From positions 1 through 39,226 of the IMG/VR virus record IMGVR_UViG_3300034175_000015: a stretch of DNA of 39,226 nucleotides. One strand, 5' to 3'. Shown piece by piece: positions 1 to 8,698 of the stretch (position 1 is its first letter; each line of letters begins with the position of its first letter). The notes beneath the pieces were generated by a model. That model worked only from the letters and a program-made list of their open reading frames with translations. It searched no databases and had not been told where the DNA came from. This DNA is from a virus. The position numbers and the translations under genes are program-made.

Positions 1-1
1 A

Positions 2-355
2 TCTTTAGAAGCTTGTGAAGACCTTTTAGAGTGGTGTCGCACTACACCCCATCTATCTGTAGCTGATTTTAATAACAGAGTACATCAATGGATGCCTGGC
101 GCTAAATCTATGTATCCTTTAAACTATTTTGAATCTGTTGATGCTGCAATGTTAACTATTCCTTCTACTGCAGAAGGTCGTTATCTTTTTGAATTTAAAG
201 AAGAATGCTACAAAACTCTTAGAGCGTATAACGTAACTTTACGTAACCCTAATAGTTGCATTCTAACCTCTACTAGTACTCAATACTTGACTTATTCTAT
301 TGTTCTGGCTTCTATTGAAGCTCGCATTCTATCGCTGCGTGGGCCGCACTCTTAA
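2..355 (+). CDS. Hypothetical protein, 3' part only
   Basis: The frame is open to the left edge, so this is the C-terminal 117 residues of a gene that begins outside the window. The ATG at 92 lies inside this open frame and has no clear ribosome binding site, so it is not needed as a start. The product is mixed alpha/beta in composition with no membrane segment or cysteine motif. I do not recognise a family. It is followed by a 40-base gap and then a small membrane protein gene just before the phage RNA polymerase, so it may be the last gene of the preceding early block (inference). Confidence 0.55.
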   Translation, partial: SLEACEDLLEWCRTTPHLSVADFNNRVHQWMPGAKSMYPLNYFESVDAAMLTIPSTAEGRYLFEFKEECYKTLRAYNVTLRNPNSCILTSTSTQYLTYSIVLASIEARILSLRGPHS

Positions 356-395
356 TTATTTTTTCAAAACACCCAAATAGAATACCGGAGACCGA

Positions 396-530
396 GTGAA
401 CCCTAACACACACCCCTTAGTTACTTTTATTATTGGCGGCATATTATTTTGTGTACTTTTCAAAGTAGCTGTGCTAATAGGTGGTGTTCTTGCTGCGGTC
501 TATACTATAAAAATTTTATCTCCGAGGTAA
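396..530 (+). CDS. Small membrane protein, GTG start
   Basis: This 44-residue ORF starts at GTG 396 and is preceded by CGGAG at 386-390, a ribosome binding site at workable spacing. Its stop (528-530) is one base from the RNA polymerase ATG. Almost the whole chain from residue 9 to 38 is hydrophobic (runs such as FIIGGILF and AVLIGGVLAAV), so it should span the membrane once or twice. No family is recognised. Position suggests co-transcription and perhaps translational coupling with the RNA polymerase gene. Confidence is moderate because the ORF is very short and uses GTG. Confidence 0.5.
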   Translation: MNPNTHPLVTFIIGGILFCVLFKVAVLIGGVLAAVYTIKILSPR

Positions 531-531
531 T

Positions 532-2766
532 ATGAAGCAAAAGTTGAAGTCCATTATAGAACAAAGACTTGCAACTGAAATAGCACCTCAAAATCCACTC
601 AAGTATCTCAAGAAGTTCTCTGTAGATGATTACCTCGATACGGTGATTTCAGTAGTACATTTATATACGAGAATGAAGAGAGGCGCTTCTACTACTATAC
701 TCTTTATTGAAGTAATTTCTGCAATTGGTCATTCTGTACGAAACCGATTGAAGCAAAAATTAGATAGTGCCCTTGCTGCAAAGACAGGTGCATTCCTACT
801 CTATAATTTAGAACAGATGGGAATGCTTCAAGTTATACTTGGCAAGGGCTCTAAAGGCCATGGTACATACATCATTCAAGTAATTGATGATGATAAAATT
901 TGTGACTTAATGAGTGAAGTTCCTGATAACAAAATGGAAAAGCTTCCAGCACTCATTCCTTTTGAAGATTGGACTTCTAGTCGTCATATAACAGGTAAGA
1001 CGATTATTAAGACTACTAACAAGGATGTTCTATCTGCAGTAACCCCAGAAACCCATCCTATTATTTATGATGCTTTGAATAAGGCACAGCATGTAGGTTG
1101 GCGGATTAATGAAGACATTTATCGAATTCATACCTGGGCACTTAAGAACAGAACAGATGCGTTCTCAGATATCTGGGAGCAAACTAATCCAGAAGCTAAG
1201 ACTACTAAACTTCGCGAAGCACGAGCTATTGGAGACATTGCAAGACGTCTCATGGGAAAAACCTTTTTCCATCTTTATTACTACGATTTCAGAGGACGAC
1301 GTTATCCAACTTCAGCCTATCTTCATGAGCAAGGCTCTGATCTCGCCAGAGGTCTCCTCCTCAGAGATGATTGCGCCTCTATTGGAAGGGAAGGATATTT
1401 TTGGCTGCTCGTATCTATCGCTTCTAACTGGGCAGGAGACGCTGGTCGTGACGACGGATATAAGACTGACAAAATACCTCTACAGGACAGAGCCGATTGG
1501 GTTTTGGATAACGAAGAAATCCTTCTCAGCTATGCAGAGTCCCCCAAGATAAATCAAGGTTGGATGAAGGCTGATAAACCTTGGCAATTTCTTGCTGCTT
1601 GTAATGAGTTGATGAAGCTTAGATTATGGCAGATGGAGAAGGGTGATGTTGACAATTATGATTTTGAGTCTCATCTGGAATGCTATATTGATGGTAGTAA
1701 TAATGGGTCTCAGCACTTATCAGCGCTTACGACGGATGAGCAGACTGCGGTACATGTTAATCTGGTACCCTCTGACCTTCCTGGTGATTTGTATAAATAC
1801 GTTGCTGACCATGTATGGACTACTCTTGATGAAATTGTTGCCGGAATGGAGCCTACTCTAGTAGCTGCTTGTGAAAAGTTCATTCGTGAATTAATGAAGA
1901 TCAAGAAAGAAATTCAAGCAGCAGAACCTAAGAGTGTTCTAAGAAAAGAATTGATTGACAAGATAAAAGATTTCAAAGAAGATAATATAGAGCTTCTTGA
2001 GAAGTCAGCGCCTGTATATTGGGCGTTAATAACCGATGGTAAGGAACGTCGAAAGATTGTTAAAAGAAATGTTATGACACTTCCATATGGTGGTACTAAA
2101 TATGGATTAGGTCAGCAACAAATCGACGATTCCAAGAAACACGGTATCGAATGGTTGTTATACATGGAGCACCGTTGGGGCGCTTACATGGGTCGATTAG
2201 TATACGAAGATTGTTGTGTGTCTCTCCGTCGTCCTATGCAATTACTTTCTGTATTTGAAGATGCAGGTAAGCTTGCAGAGCAAGATGGGAGATTCTTGAG
2301 TTGGACTATCCCAATTACTAACTTTCCAGTTGTGCAGAATTACACAGAAGGTAAGGTTAGAAAGATTTGGGTTCAATATGGTCCATTTCAAGGTGAACGA
2401 TTAAACACTGGGTATTTTATCAATACTTTCCAAATTGCTGTATCATTCCTAGAAGATCCTACTCCTTCTAAGAATAAGCAGTCTCAAGGTGCAAGCCCTA
2501 ATGCTATCCATTCATTAGATGCAGCCCACCTAACACTTACTGTTCATAAAGCTAATTTTCCTATTACTACTATTCACGATTCATTTGGTGCTCTCCTTAG
2601 AGATATGCCAGTTCTATTTCGCTTGATTCGAGAAACCTTTGTTGAATTATATGAAGCTGACCCTTTGTATGATATAATGAAAGCTATCGATGGTGATATC
2701 ACAAACATTGAGTTTGGTACTCTTGATCTTACGCTTGTGTTAGATTCAGAGTATTGCTTTGTCTAA
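532..2766 (+). CDS. T7-type single-subunit DNA-dependent RNA polymerase
   Basis: This 744-residue protein is a phage-encoded RNA polymerase of the T7/mitochondrial family, which transcribes phage genes from phage-specific promoters. Visible signatures are motif A YIDGSNNGSQHLSAL with catalytic D387, motif B KRNVMTLPYGGTKYG with K511 and Y519 (T7 K631 and Y639), and motif C TTIHDSFGAL with catalytic D683. The segment YYDFRGRRYPTSAYL near residue 250 matches the family's DxRGR region. It is about 140 residues shorter than T7 RNAP (883), mostly in the N-terminal half. The C-terminus ends YCFV, comparable to the FAFA foot of T7. The region corresponding to the T7 promoter-specificity loop (about 621-650) differs strongly from T7, so a non-T7 promoter is expected. 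All catalytic residues are present. Confidence 0.97.
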   Translation: MKQKLKSIIEQRLATEIAPQNPLKYLKKFSVDDYLDTVISVVHLYTRMKRGASTTILFIEVISAIGHSVRNRLKQKLDSALAAKTGAFLLYNLEQMGMLQVILGKGSKGHGTYIIQVIDDDKICDLMSEVPDNKMEKLPALIPFEDWTSSRHITGKTIIKTTNKDVLSAVTPETHPIIYDALNKAQHVGWRINEDIYRIHTWALKNRTDAFSDIWEQTNPEAKTTKLREARAIGDIARRLMGKTFFHLYYYDFRGRRYPTSAYLHEQGSDLARGLLLRDDCASIGREGYFWLLVSIASNWAGDAGRDDGYKTDKIPLQDRADWVLDNEEILLSYAESPKINQGWMKADKPWQFLAACNELMKLRLWQMEKGDVDNYDFESHLECYIDGSNNGSQHLSALTTDEQTAVHVNLVPSDLPGDLYKYVADHVWTTLDEIVAGMEPTLVAACEKFIRELMKIKKEIQAAEPKSVLRKELIDKIKDFKEDNIELLEKSAPVYWALITDGKERRKIVKRNVMTLPYGGTKYGLGQQQIDDSKKHGIEWLLYMEHRWGAYMGRLVYEDCCVSLRRPMQLLSVFEDAGKLAEQDGRFLSWTIPITNFPVVQNYTEGKVRKIWVQYGPFQGERLNTGYFINTFQIAVSFLEDPTPSKNKQSQGASPNAIHSLDAAHLTLTVHKANFPITTIHDSFGALLRDMPVLFRLIRETFVELYEADPLYDIMKAIDGDITNIEFGTLDLTLVLDSEYCFV

Positions 2767-2775
2767 GGATTTAAA

Positions 2776-3378
2776 ATGAAGAAATTTACAAATCTCTCTG
2801 AAATGATGGGTAACGTTGACGAAGAAATCTTTAACGAAATCCAATACTCGCTTGGTGAAGAAGCCGATTCCGGTAAGTCTTTTGAAGAACTTCTCGGTGG
2901 GGATATCTTCTTAATTGGAACGCCAGAAGATTTGAAAGAAGTACAAGCTACTGGTGACGAAGGTTATGTGGATATTAGAAGCAAGACTGGAGGCTTTGAC
3001 GCAGCCTTTTATTTTCCTTCAAAGAATTGGGTCTTTCTATTCTTAGCGAATAGTGATGCTGGTGGACCTGCTTTTATAGCGCCCATGAGTATCGCTAAGC
3101 ACTATATTACAATAGAAGAATCAATTCGTCAAGCAAATCCTGATGGAAAGCTTGTGAGAACTTTCAGAGGTCCGCTAGTAGAGATTACTAGAGTATCTCC
3201 TGCATCAGGAAGAATCCACACAAAGGTACTGCCGTTTACAGAAACGCAGTTACGTGCTCACATTAATGGTGTGCCTCTTCATAGTAGCATGCCTCAACTA
3301 ACCTCTAATGAAGCTGAATTTGTTATGTCGGGTATTACAGGAGAAGAATGGAATCTCGTGTACGCCGACGACGCTTGA
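2776..3378 (+). CDS. Hypothetical protein downstream of RNA polymerase
   Basis: This 200-residue ORF has a good ribosome binding site (TAAGGA) before ATG 2776 and starts 9 bases after the RNAP stop, so it is co-transcribed with it. The N-terminal third is acidic (DEEIF, EEADSGKSFEELL) and the rest looks like a mixed alpha/beta globular domain with many aromatic residues. There is no signal peptide, transmembrane segment or nucleotide-binding motif. I do not recognise the family. The next feature is a candidate phage promoter at 3395, so this gene closes the RNAP transcription unit. Confidence 0.7.
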   Translation: MKKFTNLSEMMGNVDEEIFNEIQYSLGEEADSGKSFEELLGGDIFLIGTPEDLKEVQATGDEGYVDIRSKTGGFDAAFYFPSKNWVFLFLANSDAGGPAFIAPMSIAKHYITIEESIRQANPDGKLVRTFRGPLVEITRVSPASGRIHTKVLPFTETQLRAHINGVPLHSSMPQLTSNEAEFVMSGITGEEWNLVYADDA

Positions 3379-3394
3379 AATAAGTTTTAGAGCG

Positions 3395-3412
3395 ACCCCG
3401 TTAATTTAACCC
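3395..3412 (+). promoter_or_regulatory. Candidate phage promoter, CCCGTTAnnTTAA family (copy 1)
   Basis: The sequence ACCCCGTTAATTTAACCC lies in the intergenic region 34 bases upstream of the SSB-like gene. The same core CCCGTTAnnTTAA occurs at 16310, 35938 and 36132, each time in non-coding DNA upstream of a gene block. This copy and the 16310 copy share CCCGTTAA(T/C)TTAACCC over 16 bases. The most economical reading is a promoter for the phage RNA polymerase. No typical sigma-70 pair fits here, since the only TATACT lies one base before the ATG. Promoter function is an inference. Confidence 0.5.
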
Positions 3413-3445
3413 TGTTTGGGAAATAGTAAGGTTTAAGGTATACTA

Positions 3446-4060
3446 ATGTCATTTTTGAATAATGTTAAGTTGTATTTTGTTAAGTGTGACCCTAAGCGCC
3501 CCAACGCTTTTTACAACAAAGAAAATCCCACTTGGGAAGTCCAGATTAGAACCCATGATCGTGTACAAGCGAAAGAATGGGAGAGTCAGGGAATTCCTCT
3601 CAAAGTTGTTATTCCTGATCCTGAAAAGGATGATGCTGAGACAGTTAAGGCTGGTCCTTACTGGAAGACTGTTCTTCGTAAGCGTTCTAAGAAGAAGGAT
3701 GATGATGGTAATTTAACTATTGCAAATGGTCCTGTTGAGGTCATGGATGGTCATCTTAATGACATCGACCCAAATACTATTGGTAATGGTTCTATCGGTA
3801 ATCTACGGATTTTCCAGTATGATTATCCTAAGGGCGAAGGCACTGGCACTGCTACCGTTCTAATGGGTATCCAAGTGACGACTCATAAGTTGTACACTCC
3901 TACTCGTGAAACTTTCGGTCAAACCGAGACAGTTCGAATTGCAGAAGAACCTAAGGAAATGAAGGATGTTCTACAAGGTGATGGTGTGCCTAATTTTGAT
4001 AAGCCCACCGTGCCTAGCGTCCCGTCTGCTCCTGCAGTAGACCCTTCCCAGGTTTTCTAA
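3446..4060 (+). CDS. Single-stranded DNA-binding protein (T7 gp2.5-like role)
   Basis: This 204-residue protein resembles phage SSB-type proteins. It has a beta-rich N-terminal body starting MSFLNNVKLYFVKCDP, a basic stretch LRKRSKKKDDD near residue 80, the segment IGNGSIGNLRIFQYDYP around 113-129 that is typical of phage SSBs, and a flexible proline-rich tail ending in an aromatic residue (DPSQVF). T7 gp2.5 likewise ends in an acidic tail with terminal Phe that contacts polymerase and helicase. Codons here look like those of strongly expressed genes (many GGT, AAG, GAC). It follows candidate promoter copy 1 and sits in the replication block. Family assignment is by pattern, so moderate confidence. 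Confidence 0.68.
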   Translation: MSFLNNVKLYFVKCDPKRPNAFYNKENPTWEVQIRTHDRVQAKEWESQGIPLKVVIPDPEKDDAETVKAGPYWKTVLRKRSKKKDDDGNLTIANGPVEVMDGHLNDIDPNTIGNGSIGNLRIFQYDYPKGEGTGTATVLMGIQVTTHKLYTPTRETFGQTETVRIAEEPKEMKDVLQGDGVPNFDKPTVPSVPSAPAVDPSQVF

Positions 4061-4065
4061 AACAG

Positions 4066-4100
4066 TTTCAGCCCGTTGCCAGCCAGTATCGGGACTGAAA
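4066..4100 (+). other. Intergenic hairpin with one-base 3' bulge
   Basis: TTTCAG (4066-4071) pairs with CTGAAA (4095-4100), and CCCG (4072-4075) pairs with CGGG (4090-4093), leaving A4094 bulged on the 3' side and a 14-base loop. There is no U-run after it, so it is not a normal terminator. It lies directly before leader-hairpin copy 1. A similar bulged hairpin precedes leader-hairpin copy 3 (24117-24145). An RNase III-type processing site is one possibility. Confidence 0.5.
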
Positions 4101-4104
4101 GAAC

Positions 4105-4129
4105 TCCTAGGCATGAGTATAAACTGCCT
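4105..4129 (+). promoter_or_regulatory. Repeated leader hairpin element, copy 1 of 4
   Basis: After TCCT, the stem AGGCA (4109-4113) pairs with TGCCT (4125-4129) around the 11-base loop TGAGTATAAAC. Copies occur at 23306, 24151 and 30588, and each ends 17-28 bases before a start codon. Stem bases differ between copies but stay paired (AGGCA/TGCCT, GGGCA/TGCCC, AAGCA/TGCTT), which is what selection on RNA structure would produce. The spacing TAGG-N6-TATA also recalls the SP6 promoter, so a phage promoter is the alternative. Confidence 0.6.
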
Positions 4130-4142
4130 TTTAGGATAACAA

Positions 4143-4895
4143 ATGATTTTTAGATATTATAGCAATGGTGGTCATGCAAACGTCATTGTTGATGAAGAAC
4201 ATATTTTCGAGCATGACTGGAATAAAGGTTTCTATAGAGTTTTTGAAAAGCTCAATAGTTGTATTCCTTTAAAAGAGTTCCTAACATACGACGACTATTT
4301 AAGTTGGCGTACAGCTCAAGAACGTGTAACTGCATGGAAACCTACATTGTTAGAGGAATACCCGTCGTTGCTTACTGTACCTGTAAAAGACCACATCAAT
4401 CCTTCTCACTATCAAGCATACATTAAAACACTTCAAGAAGAATTACAATGGCTTGAGGCGATGCAATATCTTCCTCGCTTTCGTAACCCTGAAGTGTTCA
4501 TTGGTGCTGTTGAATTACAAGGTCGTAAATATTGGGATAGAAATGGGGGTAAAGATGAAGAAGCCCAAGAACTCCAAAAAGGTATTTGGTACTTTAAATT
4601 CCTGCTTGCTTATATCCTTAATGATCGTAAGCCTATTCGTGTATGCGACATTAACAATCTTATAGGTGATATGGGTCAAGGTCTTCCAACACCTACACTA
4701 GTGCATGCTGTACCAGATCTACAACAATATGGTGTTCTCTTAGTAAATCCTTCAGCAACATATGAGAACCCTACTCTAGTTGGTATTCTAGGAAAGTTTT
4801 GGTATGATACACGTGAAGAAGCCCAAAAAGTCTTAAATAGAATGACTATTGACTACAAAAAAGACTACATCATTATTTCAAAGGTGAAAAACTAA
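4143..4895 (+). CDS. DUF3310-containing protein
   Basis: This 250-residue protein has a DUF3310-like region at about 82-160: it begins KDHINPSHY, the family's hallmark NPSHY motif, and ends with a helix containing QELQKGIWYFKFLLAYI. DUF3310 proteins are common in phages, sometimes annotated as nucleotide kinases without firm proof. The flanking N-terminal 80 residues and C-terminal 90 residues are not recognised. AGGATAAC upstream of ATG 4143 provides a weak ribosome binding site, and leader-hairpin copy 1 ends 14 bases before the start. The stop overlaps the next ATG (TAATG). Confidence 0.75.
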   Translation: MIFRYYSNGGHANVIVDEEHIFEHDWNKGFYRVFEKLNSCIPLKEFLTYDDYLSWRTAQERVTAWKPTLLEEYPSLLTVPVKDHINPSHYQAYIKTLQEELQWLEAMQYLPRFRNPEVFIGAVELQGRKYWDRNGGKDEEAQELQKGIWYFKFLLAYILNDRKPIRVCDINNLIGDMGQGLPTPTLVHAVPDLQQYGVLLVNPSATYENPTLVGILGKFWYDTREEAQKVLNRMTIDYKKDYIIISKVKN

Positions 4896-5125
4896 TGTCG
4901 ACTCCTCGTTTAAATGAAACTGACTACAAGCGCATTCTCTATGATATTTACAATGGAACTGGTGATGGCACACCAATACGTGAATGTCTGACACCTGCTC
5001 AACTTGAGGTATTTGATGCGCTTGATATTATGAATTCCAAGAATGACGGTGATGTCAACGCTTGGAATGAAGATATGATTGATCAATTTGATGCTGTTGA
5101 TGGTGTTGTGAGTGTTGCTAATTAA
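4895..5125 (+). CDS. Small acidic hypothetical protein
   Basis: This 76-residue acidic protein starts at the ATG that overlaps the preceding stop (TAATG), a translational-coupling arrangement. Its stop abuts the DNA polymerase ATG directly. The composition is rich in Asp, Asn and Glu (NSKNDGDVNAWNEDMIDQFD), with no cysteines or membrane segment. Not recognised. Because it sits between two well-translated genes with no gap, it is very probably real. Confidence 0.65.
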   Translation: MSTPRLNETDYKRILYDIYNGTGDGTPIRECLTPAQLEVFDALDIMNSKNDGDVNAWNEDMIDQFDAVDGVVSVAN

Positions 5126-7123
5126 ATGAGTCGGTGGGTCTACGACATCGAAACGGATGGTCTCTACAACCAGACGACTCGAATGTGGATTCTTGTAGCC
5201 TATAATATTGACACTCAAGAGTTTCGTACATTTCTTGAAGGTGATCTCGGTTGGATGGATATCTTCAATGAAGCCGAATTAGTAGTAGGTCACTATATTC
5301 TAGGTTTCGATAATTTGGTTCTCAAGAAATTGTTTGATTACGATTTCCCAAAGACTTGCAAAATGCACGATACGCTCATCTTCTCTCGTGTCTTAGACTA
5401 TCGACGGTTTAGAGATCAAGGTCACTCTTTGGAAGTCTGGGGTAATGCCTTAGGCTTTCCAAAGATTGGACACGAAGACTGGTCACAGTATTCAGAGGAA
5501 ATGCGTTTACGTTGCGTAGGTGACGTTAAGCTTACTGTGCTTGTTTATAATCAGGTGCTTGAAGAGTTTGCTGAAATGATTGGACAAAATCCTTTAATCG
5601 GCACCTATCTAAAGGCAGAACATGCTGTTGCAAAATGGTGTAGTGCCGCATATGTTCATGGCTGGCCTTTTAATAAAGACAAGGCTCTACAATTAGAGAC
5701 AGTCCTTGAAAAAGAGCTTGCAGATGCAACAACACAGCTTGAACATAAACTAGGTTACAAATGTACTCCTATGGATAAATGTAAAGGAGTCATTGATGTT
5801 AAAGAACCAAAATGGGTTAAAACGGGTTTCTACCATGCCCATACAGCAACCTACTTCGGTATCGACCCCTGTTCGGGTTTTGAGGGAGAAGAACGCCCCA
5901 TTGCTGGAGCCTACGTTAGAGTGGAAGTTGAACCACTTAAGTTATCTTCTAGTGCCGACGTTAAAATCTTTCTATTCAGAAATGGATGGGAACCAACCGA
6001 ATACAACGGTAAATGGGACCCAGAGCTAAAGCGTAAAGTAGATACTTCTCCAAAGATTACGCTTGATAGTCTTGAGTTTCTTGGTGCTGATGGTATTCTA
6101 TACAAGGAATACTTGACTGCATCTTCTCGTCACGCTGTGCTTAAAGGTTGGATTGAGAACACTGATGAGAACGGTCTTCTACATGGTGATTGTATTACTA
6201 TTGGTACACCAAGTATGAGAGCTACTCATAACATCATTGTTAATGTTCCTTCTCATGATTCCAAGTGGGGTCGCGAAATGAGAGAGCTATTCGGAACACT
6301 TCCGGGATGGACTCTTATTGGTACTGACTCTGCAAGTAATCAAGCAAGAGGTTTGGCACATTTCCTTGGTGATCAAGAGTTTGCTGATGTTCTTATCAAT
6401 GGCGACATTCATAAGTATAATGCTACTCTACTAGATAAAGTTATAACTGGTATGGGTCTCGATTGGGACGAGCATATCATTAAATACAAGAAAGCGAGAA
6501 TCAATAAACATGTCGTCAGATTCCTTCAACAAAGAGGAATATCAGAAGAGACTTATCTCTTATCTGTACGAAAGAGTGCTAAGAAAGCGATATCGTCTTT
6601 CAAAAGGTCGGCTGCTAAGCGCATCCTCTATGCTTTCCTTTTCGGTGCATCAGGGAAGAAACTGTGGTCTTACGTTTTCGGAAGTGTTGATGCTACGCTC
6701 GGAAATAAGCTCAAAATTGGCTTTACGAAAGCTGTTCCAGGCTTCCAAGACTTAATGAAGAAGCTAGAGAATATTTATGGTGGAACAAAGAAGTATGGTG
6801 AAGGTTATATACCATCACTTGCTGGAAATAGAATTTATGTAGATTCTTTCCACAAGTTACTTGTTTACCTCCTTCAGTCTGCTGAAAAGATTACGTGTTC
6901 AGCTGCCGTTATGTTGATAATGGAAAGACTTGAAGAAGCAAATATTCCCTACATTCCCTGTATTATGATGCATGACGAAGCTGATTACATGGTACCTGAT
7001 GAATATGCTGAACAGGCTGCAGCAATTAGCAAACAATGCTTTGTTGATGGACCTAAACTATTCGAAGTTATGATCATGGATGGTGAATCTAAGATGGGTC
7101 GTAATTGGTTTGATATTCACTAG
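5126..7123 (+). CDS. Family A DNA polymerase with 3'-5' exonuclease (T7 gp5-like)
   Basis: This 665-residue replicative polymerase carries an N-terminal proofreading domain (VYDIETDGL, D7 and E9; FDN at 61-63; D133) and a palm/fingers region. Motif A is GTDSASNQARGLAHF with D401; motif B is KRSAAKRILYAFLFGASG with R494, K498 and Y502; motif C is IMMHDEAD with H616, D617 and E618. It is close to T7 gp5 in length (704). Residues about 213-272 occupy the place of the T7 thioredoxin-binding insertion and share landmarks with it (DPC, then IAGAYVRVE, against REPC and VAGAPYTPVE in T7). It starts immediately after the preceding stop. All catalytic residues are present. Confidence 0.97.
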   Translation: MSRWVYDIETDGLYNQTTRMWILVAYNIDTQEFRTFLEGDLGWMDIFNEAELVVGHYILGFDNLVLKKLFDYDFPKTCKMHDTLIFSRVLDYRRFRDQGHSLEVWGNALGFPKIGHEDWSQYSEEMRLRCVGDVKLTVLVYNQVLEEFAEMIGQNPLIGTYLKAEHAVAKWCSAAYVHGWPFNKDKALQLETVLEKELADATTQLEHKLGYKCTPMDKCKGVIDVKEPKWVKTGFYHAHTATYFGIDPCSGFEGEERPIAGAYVRVEVEPLKLSSSADVKIFLFRNGWEPTEYNGKWDPELKRKVDTSPKITLDSLEFLGADGILYKEYLTASSRHAVLKGWIENTDENGLLHGDCITIGTPSMRATHNIIVNVPSHDSKWGREMRELFGTLPGWTLIGTDSASNQARGLAHFLGDQEFADVLINGDIHKYNATLLDKVITGMGLDWDEHIIKYKKARINKHVVRFLQQRGISEETYLLSVRKSAKKAISSFKRSAAKRILYAFLFGASGKKLWSYVFGSVDATLGNKLKIGFTKAVPGFQDLMKKLENIYGGTKKYGEGYIPSLAGNRIYVDSFHKLLVYLLQSAEKITCSAAVMLIMERLEEANIPYIPCIMMHDEADYMVPDEYAEQAAAISKQCFVDGPKLFEVMIMDGESKMGRNWFDIH

Positions 7124-7138
7124 TAAAGAATAAGCATA

Positions 7139-7378
7139 ATGAATAAGACATTACATCGTGTTTTTGCAGGTAACAGACACGATTATGCTGAGTATCTTCG
7201 TTTGTTCGAGCGTAACCACAGTGATACGCGATACATCACTGGCCCAGAGCAGCTAAGAGGTATCCCTATGGGGTCTCCAATTTTCTTTGTAGGTAACTTC
7301 AGAGATAATAAAGCTTTTCGTGAAGTTTACGAACAAGTGATTGTGAGAGACCTCCGAACGATTAAAGTAGAATTTTGA
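7139..7378 (+). CDS. Hypothetical protein between DNA polymerase and exonuclease
   Basis: This 79-residue protein lies 15 bases after the polymerase gene, and its stop abuts the exonuclease ATG. It has a basic N-terminus (MNKTLHRVFAGNRHDYAEYLRLFERN) and a central stretch GSPIFFVGNFRDNK that could be a beta-strand/turn, with no cysteine or membrane motif. Not recognised. The uninterrupted replication operon context suggests a replication accessory role, but the sequence does not show one. Confidence 0.65.
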   Translation: MNKTLHRVFAGNRHDYAEYLRLFERNHSDTRYITGPEQLRGIPMGSPIFFVGNFRDNKAFREVYEQVIVRDLRTIKVEF

Positions 7379-8200
7379 ATGGGTAGAATAGCTATTATCG
7401 ATGGTGATTGTCTTTGCTATCGATCATTTCAACCTAGGTGGAACGATAATACAAACGCCTATGGTGAGAATATCATTTCGTTAGATGCAGATGGTCAAAA
7501 GATACATAAAGAGTATTCCAAGGAAGAAAATGCAGCATATCTACAACAGACCTATAGAACTCTTAAACGTCATGTTGTGGAAATGCAAGAGAAGTTCTTT
7601 TGTAGCGATTATCTTATGGCAGTTCAAGGTCCTGGAAATTTCAGGTTCGAGTTGTTCCCTGAATACAAAGCAAAGCGTGGAAATTATAGGCCAAGCGAAA
7701 TCTCAGCTATGGTTCCAACGCTTCGCAAGTTGCTCGTTCATGAAGGTCTCGCCGTTCCCTCCCAAGGAATGGAAGCTGACGACCTGATAAGGATTTGGGC
7801 AGCTGAATGTGAAAGAGCAGACCAAGAATTTGTTATCATAAGTTTAGATAAAGATTTGCAGTGTATCCCTGGTAAACATTATATGATTCATAAGAATGAA
7901 ACCATTGATGTTTCTGATGCACAAGCAATGTATAACTACCATTATCAACTTATCATTGGTGATCAAGTTGATAATATACCTGGCATCCCTGGTGTTGGGC
8001 CTAAGAAAGGTGAAAAGCTACTAGTGGATTGTGTTACGTTAGAAGACTTTCAAGAGGCTGTTGTTACAGCTTATTTGAATTTCTTTGGCGAAGATTGGCG
8101 ACAATATCTCTTAAGCAATGGAAAGTTAATTCATCTATTACGTGATGAAGACGATTTCTTTGACTTATCTGATTGGCCGATTGCTCAAATCATTCCATGA
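7379..8200 (+). CDS. 5'-3' exonuclease / flap endonuclease (T7 gp6-like role)
   Basis: This 273-residue protein has the signatures of the FEN/5'-3' exonuclease family: IAIIDGDCLCYRSF at the N-terminus, GMEADDLIRIWA near residue 135 and FVIISLDKDLQC near 155 with metal-binding aspartates, and the helix-hairpin-helix region GDQVDNIPGIPGVGPKKG around 198-215. The role is removal of RNA primers and degradation of DNA during replication or recombination. Its ATG follows the previous TGA without a gap, and its own stop overlaps the next ATG in ATGA. Confidence 0.93.
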   Translation: MGRIAIIDGDCLCYRSFQPRWNDNTNAYGENIISLDADGQKIHKEYSKEENAAYLQQTYRTLKRHVVEMQEKFFCSDYLMAVQGPGNFRFELFPEYKAKRGNYRPSEISAMVPTLRKLLVHEGLAVPSQGMEADDLIRIWAAECERADQEFVIISLDKDLQCIPGKHYMIHKNETIDVSDAQAMYNYHYQLIIGDQVDNIPGIPGVGPKKGEKLLVDCVTLEDFQEAVVTAYLNFFGEDWRQYLLSNGKLIHLLRDEDDFFDLSDWPIAQIIP

Positions 8201-8697
8201 GCGTTCCTTCGCTTCCAAGTAATTTAAGGCTTCCAGTGAGCACAATTGTTCCTGTAAGTTGCAATATAAACGGTAGATGGTCTTTTCCTACACAAATGGG
8301 AATTAAACCTTATACCGGATTTGTTTATGTTATTAGAGATAATGTCCTAAAAAGATTCTATTTAGGTAAGAAGTTCTACGAAACTACTAATAGACGTACA
8401 CATAAGAAAGAAGTTTCTAATTGGAAGACTTATTTAAGCTCTTCAAAAACTCTCGAACTTATGTTAAAAGAACGACCATTAGAAGAATTTGAATTTATTA
8501 CTCTCGAAGAATACAAGATGCGAGGCGCTGTAAGTTATGCTGAAACATGGTCATTATGTCATGTAGAAGCACCAACTACAGAAATCTGGTATAATAAACG
8601 TATTGAAGAAATTTCTTGGAATGTCAGAGAACGTGTAACTGATAGACACAAGGAAAGATTACAAAGAGTAATTGACTTCGATACCTTTAAGGAGTAA
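8197..8697 (+). CDS. GIY-YIG endonuclease, SegE-like
   Basis: I place the start at ATG 8197, which overlaps the exonuclease stop (ATGA), instead of the ATG at 8173 buried in the exonuclease gene. The 166-residue product has a GIY-YIG core: GFVYVIRDN at 41-49 and RFYLGKKFY at 53-61. A phage SegE-type region SNWKTYLSSSK follows near residue 74, and a likely catalytic glutamate is E116 in YAETW. Related phage proteins are homing or debranching nucleases. Its place between exonuclease and primase suggests it could instead do the junction-resolving job of T7 gp3 (inference). The next gene's site AAGGAG overlaps its last codons. Confidence 0.72.
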   Translation: MSVPSLPSNLRLPVSTIVPVSCNINGRWSFPTQMGIKPYTGFVYVIRDNVLKRFYLGKKFYETTNRRTHKKEVSNWKTYLSSSKTLELMLKERPLEEFEFITLEEYKMRGAVSYAETWSLCHVEAPTTEIWYNKRIEEISWNVRERVTDRHKERLQRVIDFDTFKE

Positions 8698-8698
8698 T

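Noticed and set aside
1109-1552. 147-codon plus-strand frame inside the RNA polymerase gene
   Set aside because: It lies wholly within the conserved RNA polymerase coding region in another frame and has no family resemblance.
3430-3446. Sigma-70 promoter with TATACT at 3439
   Set aside because: The -10-like sequence is one base from the ATG, so transcription would begin inside the gene.
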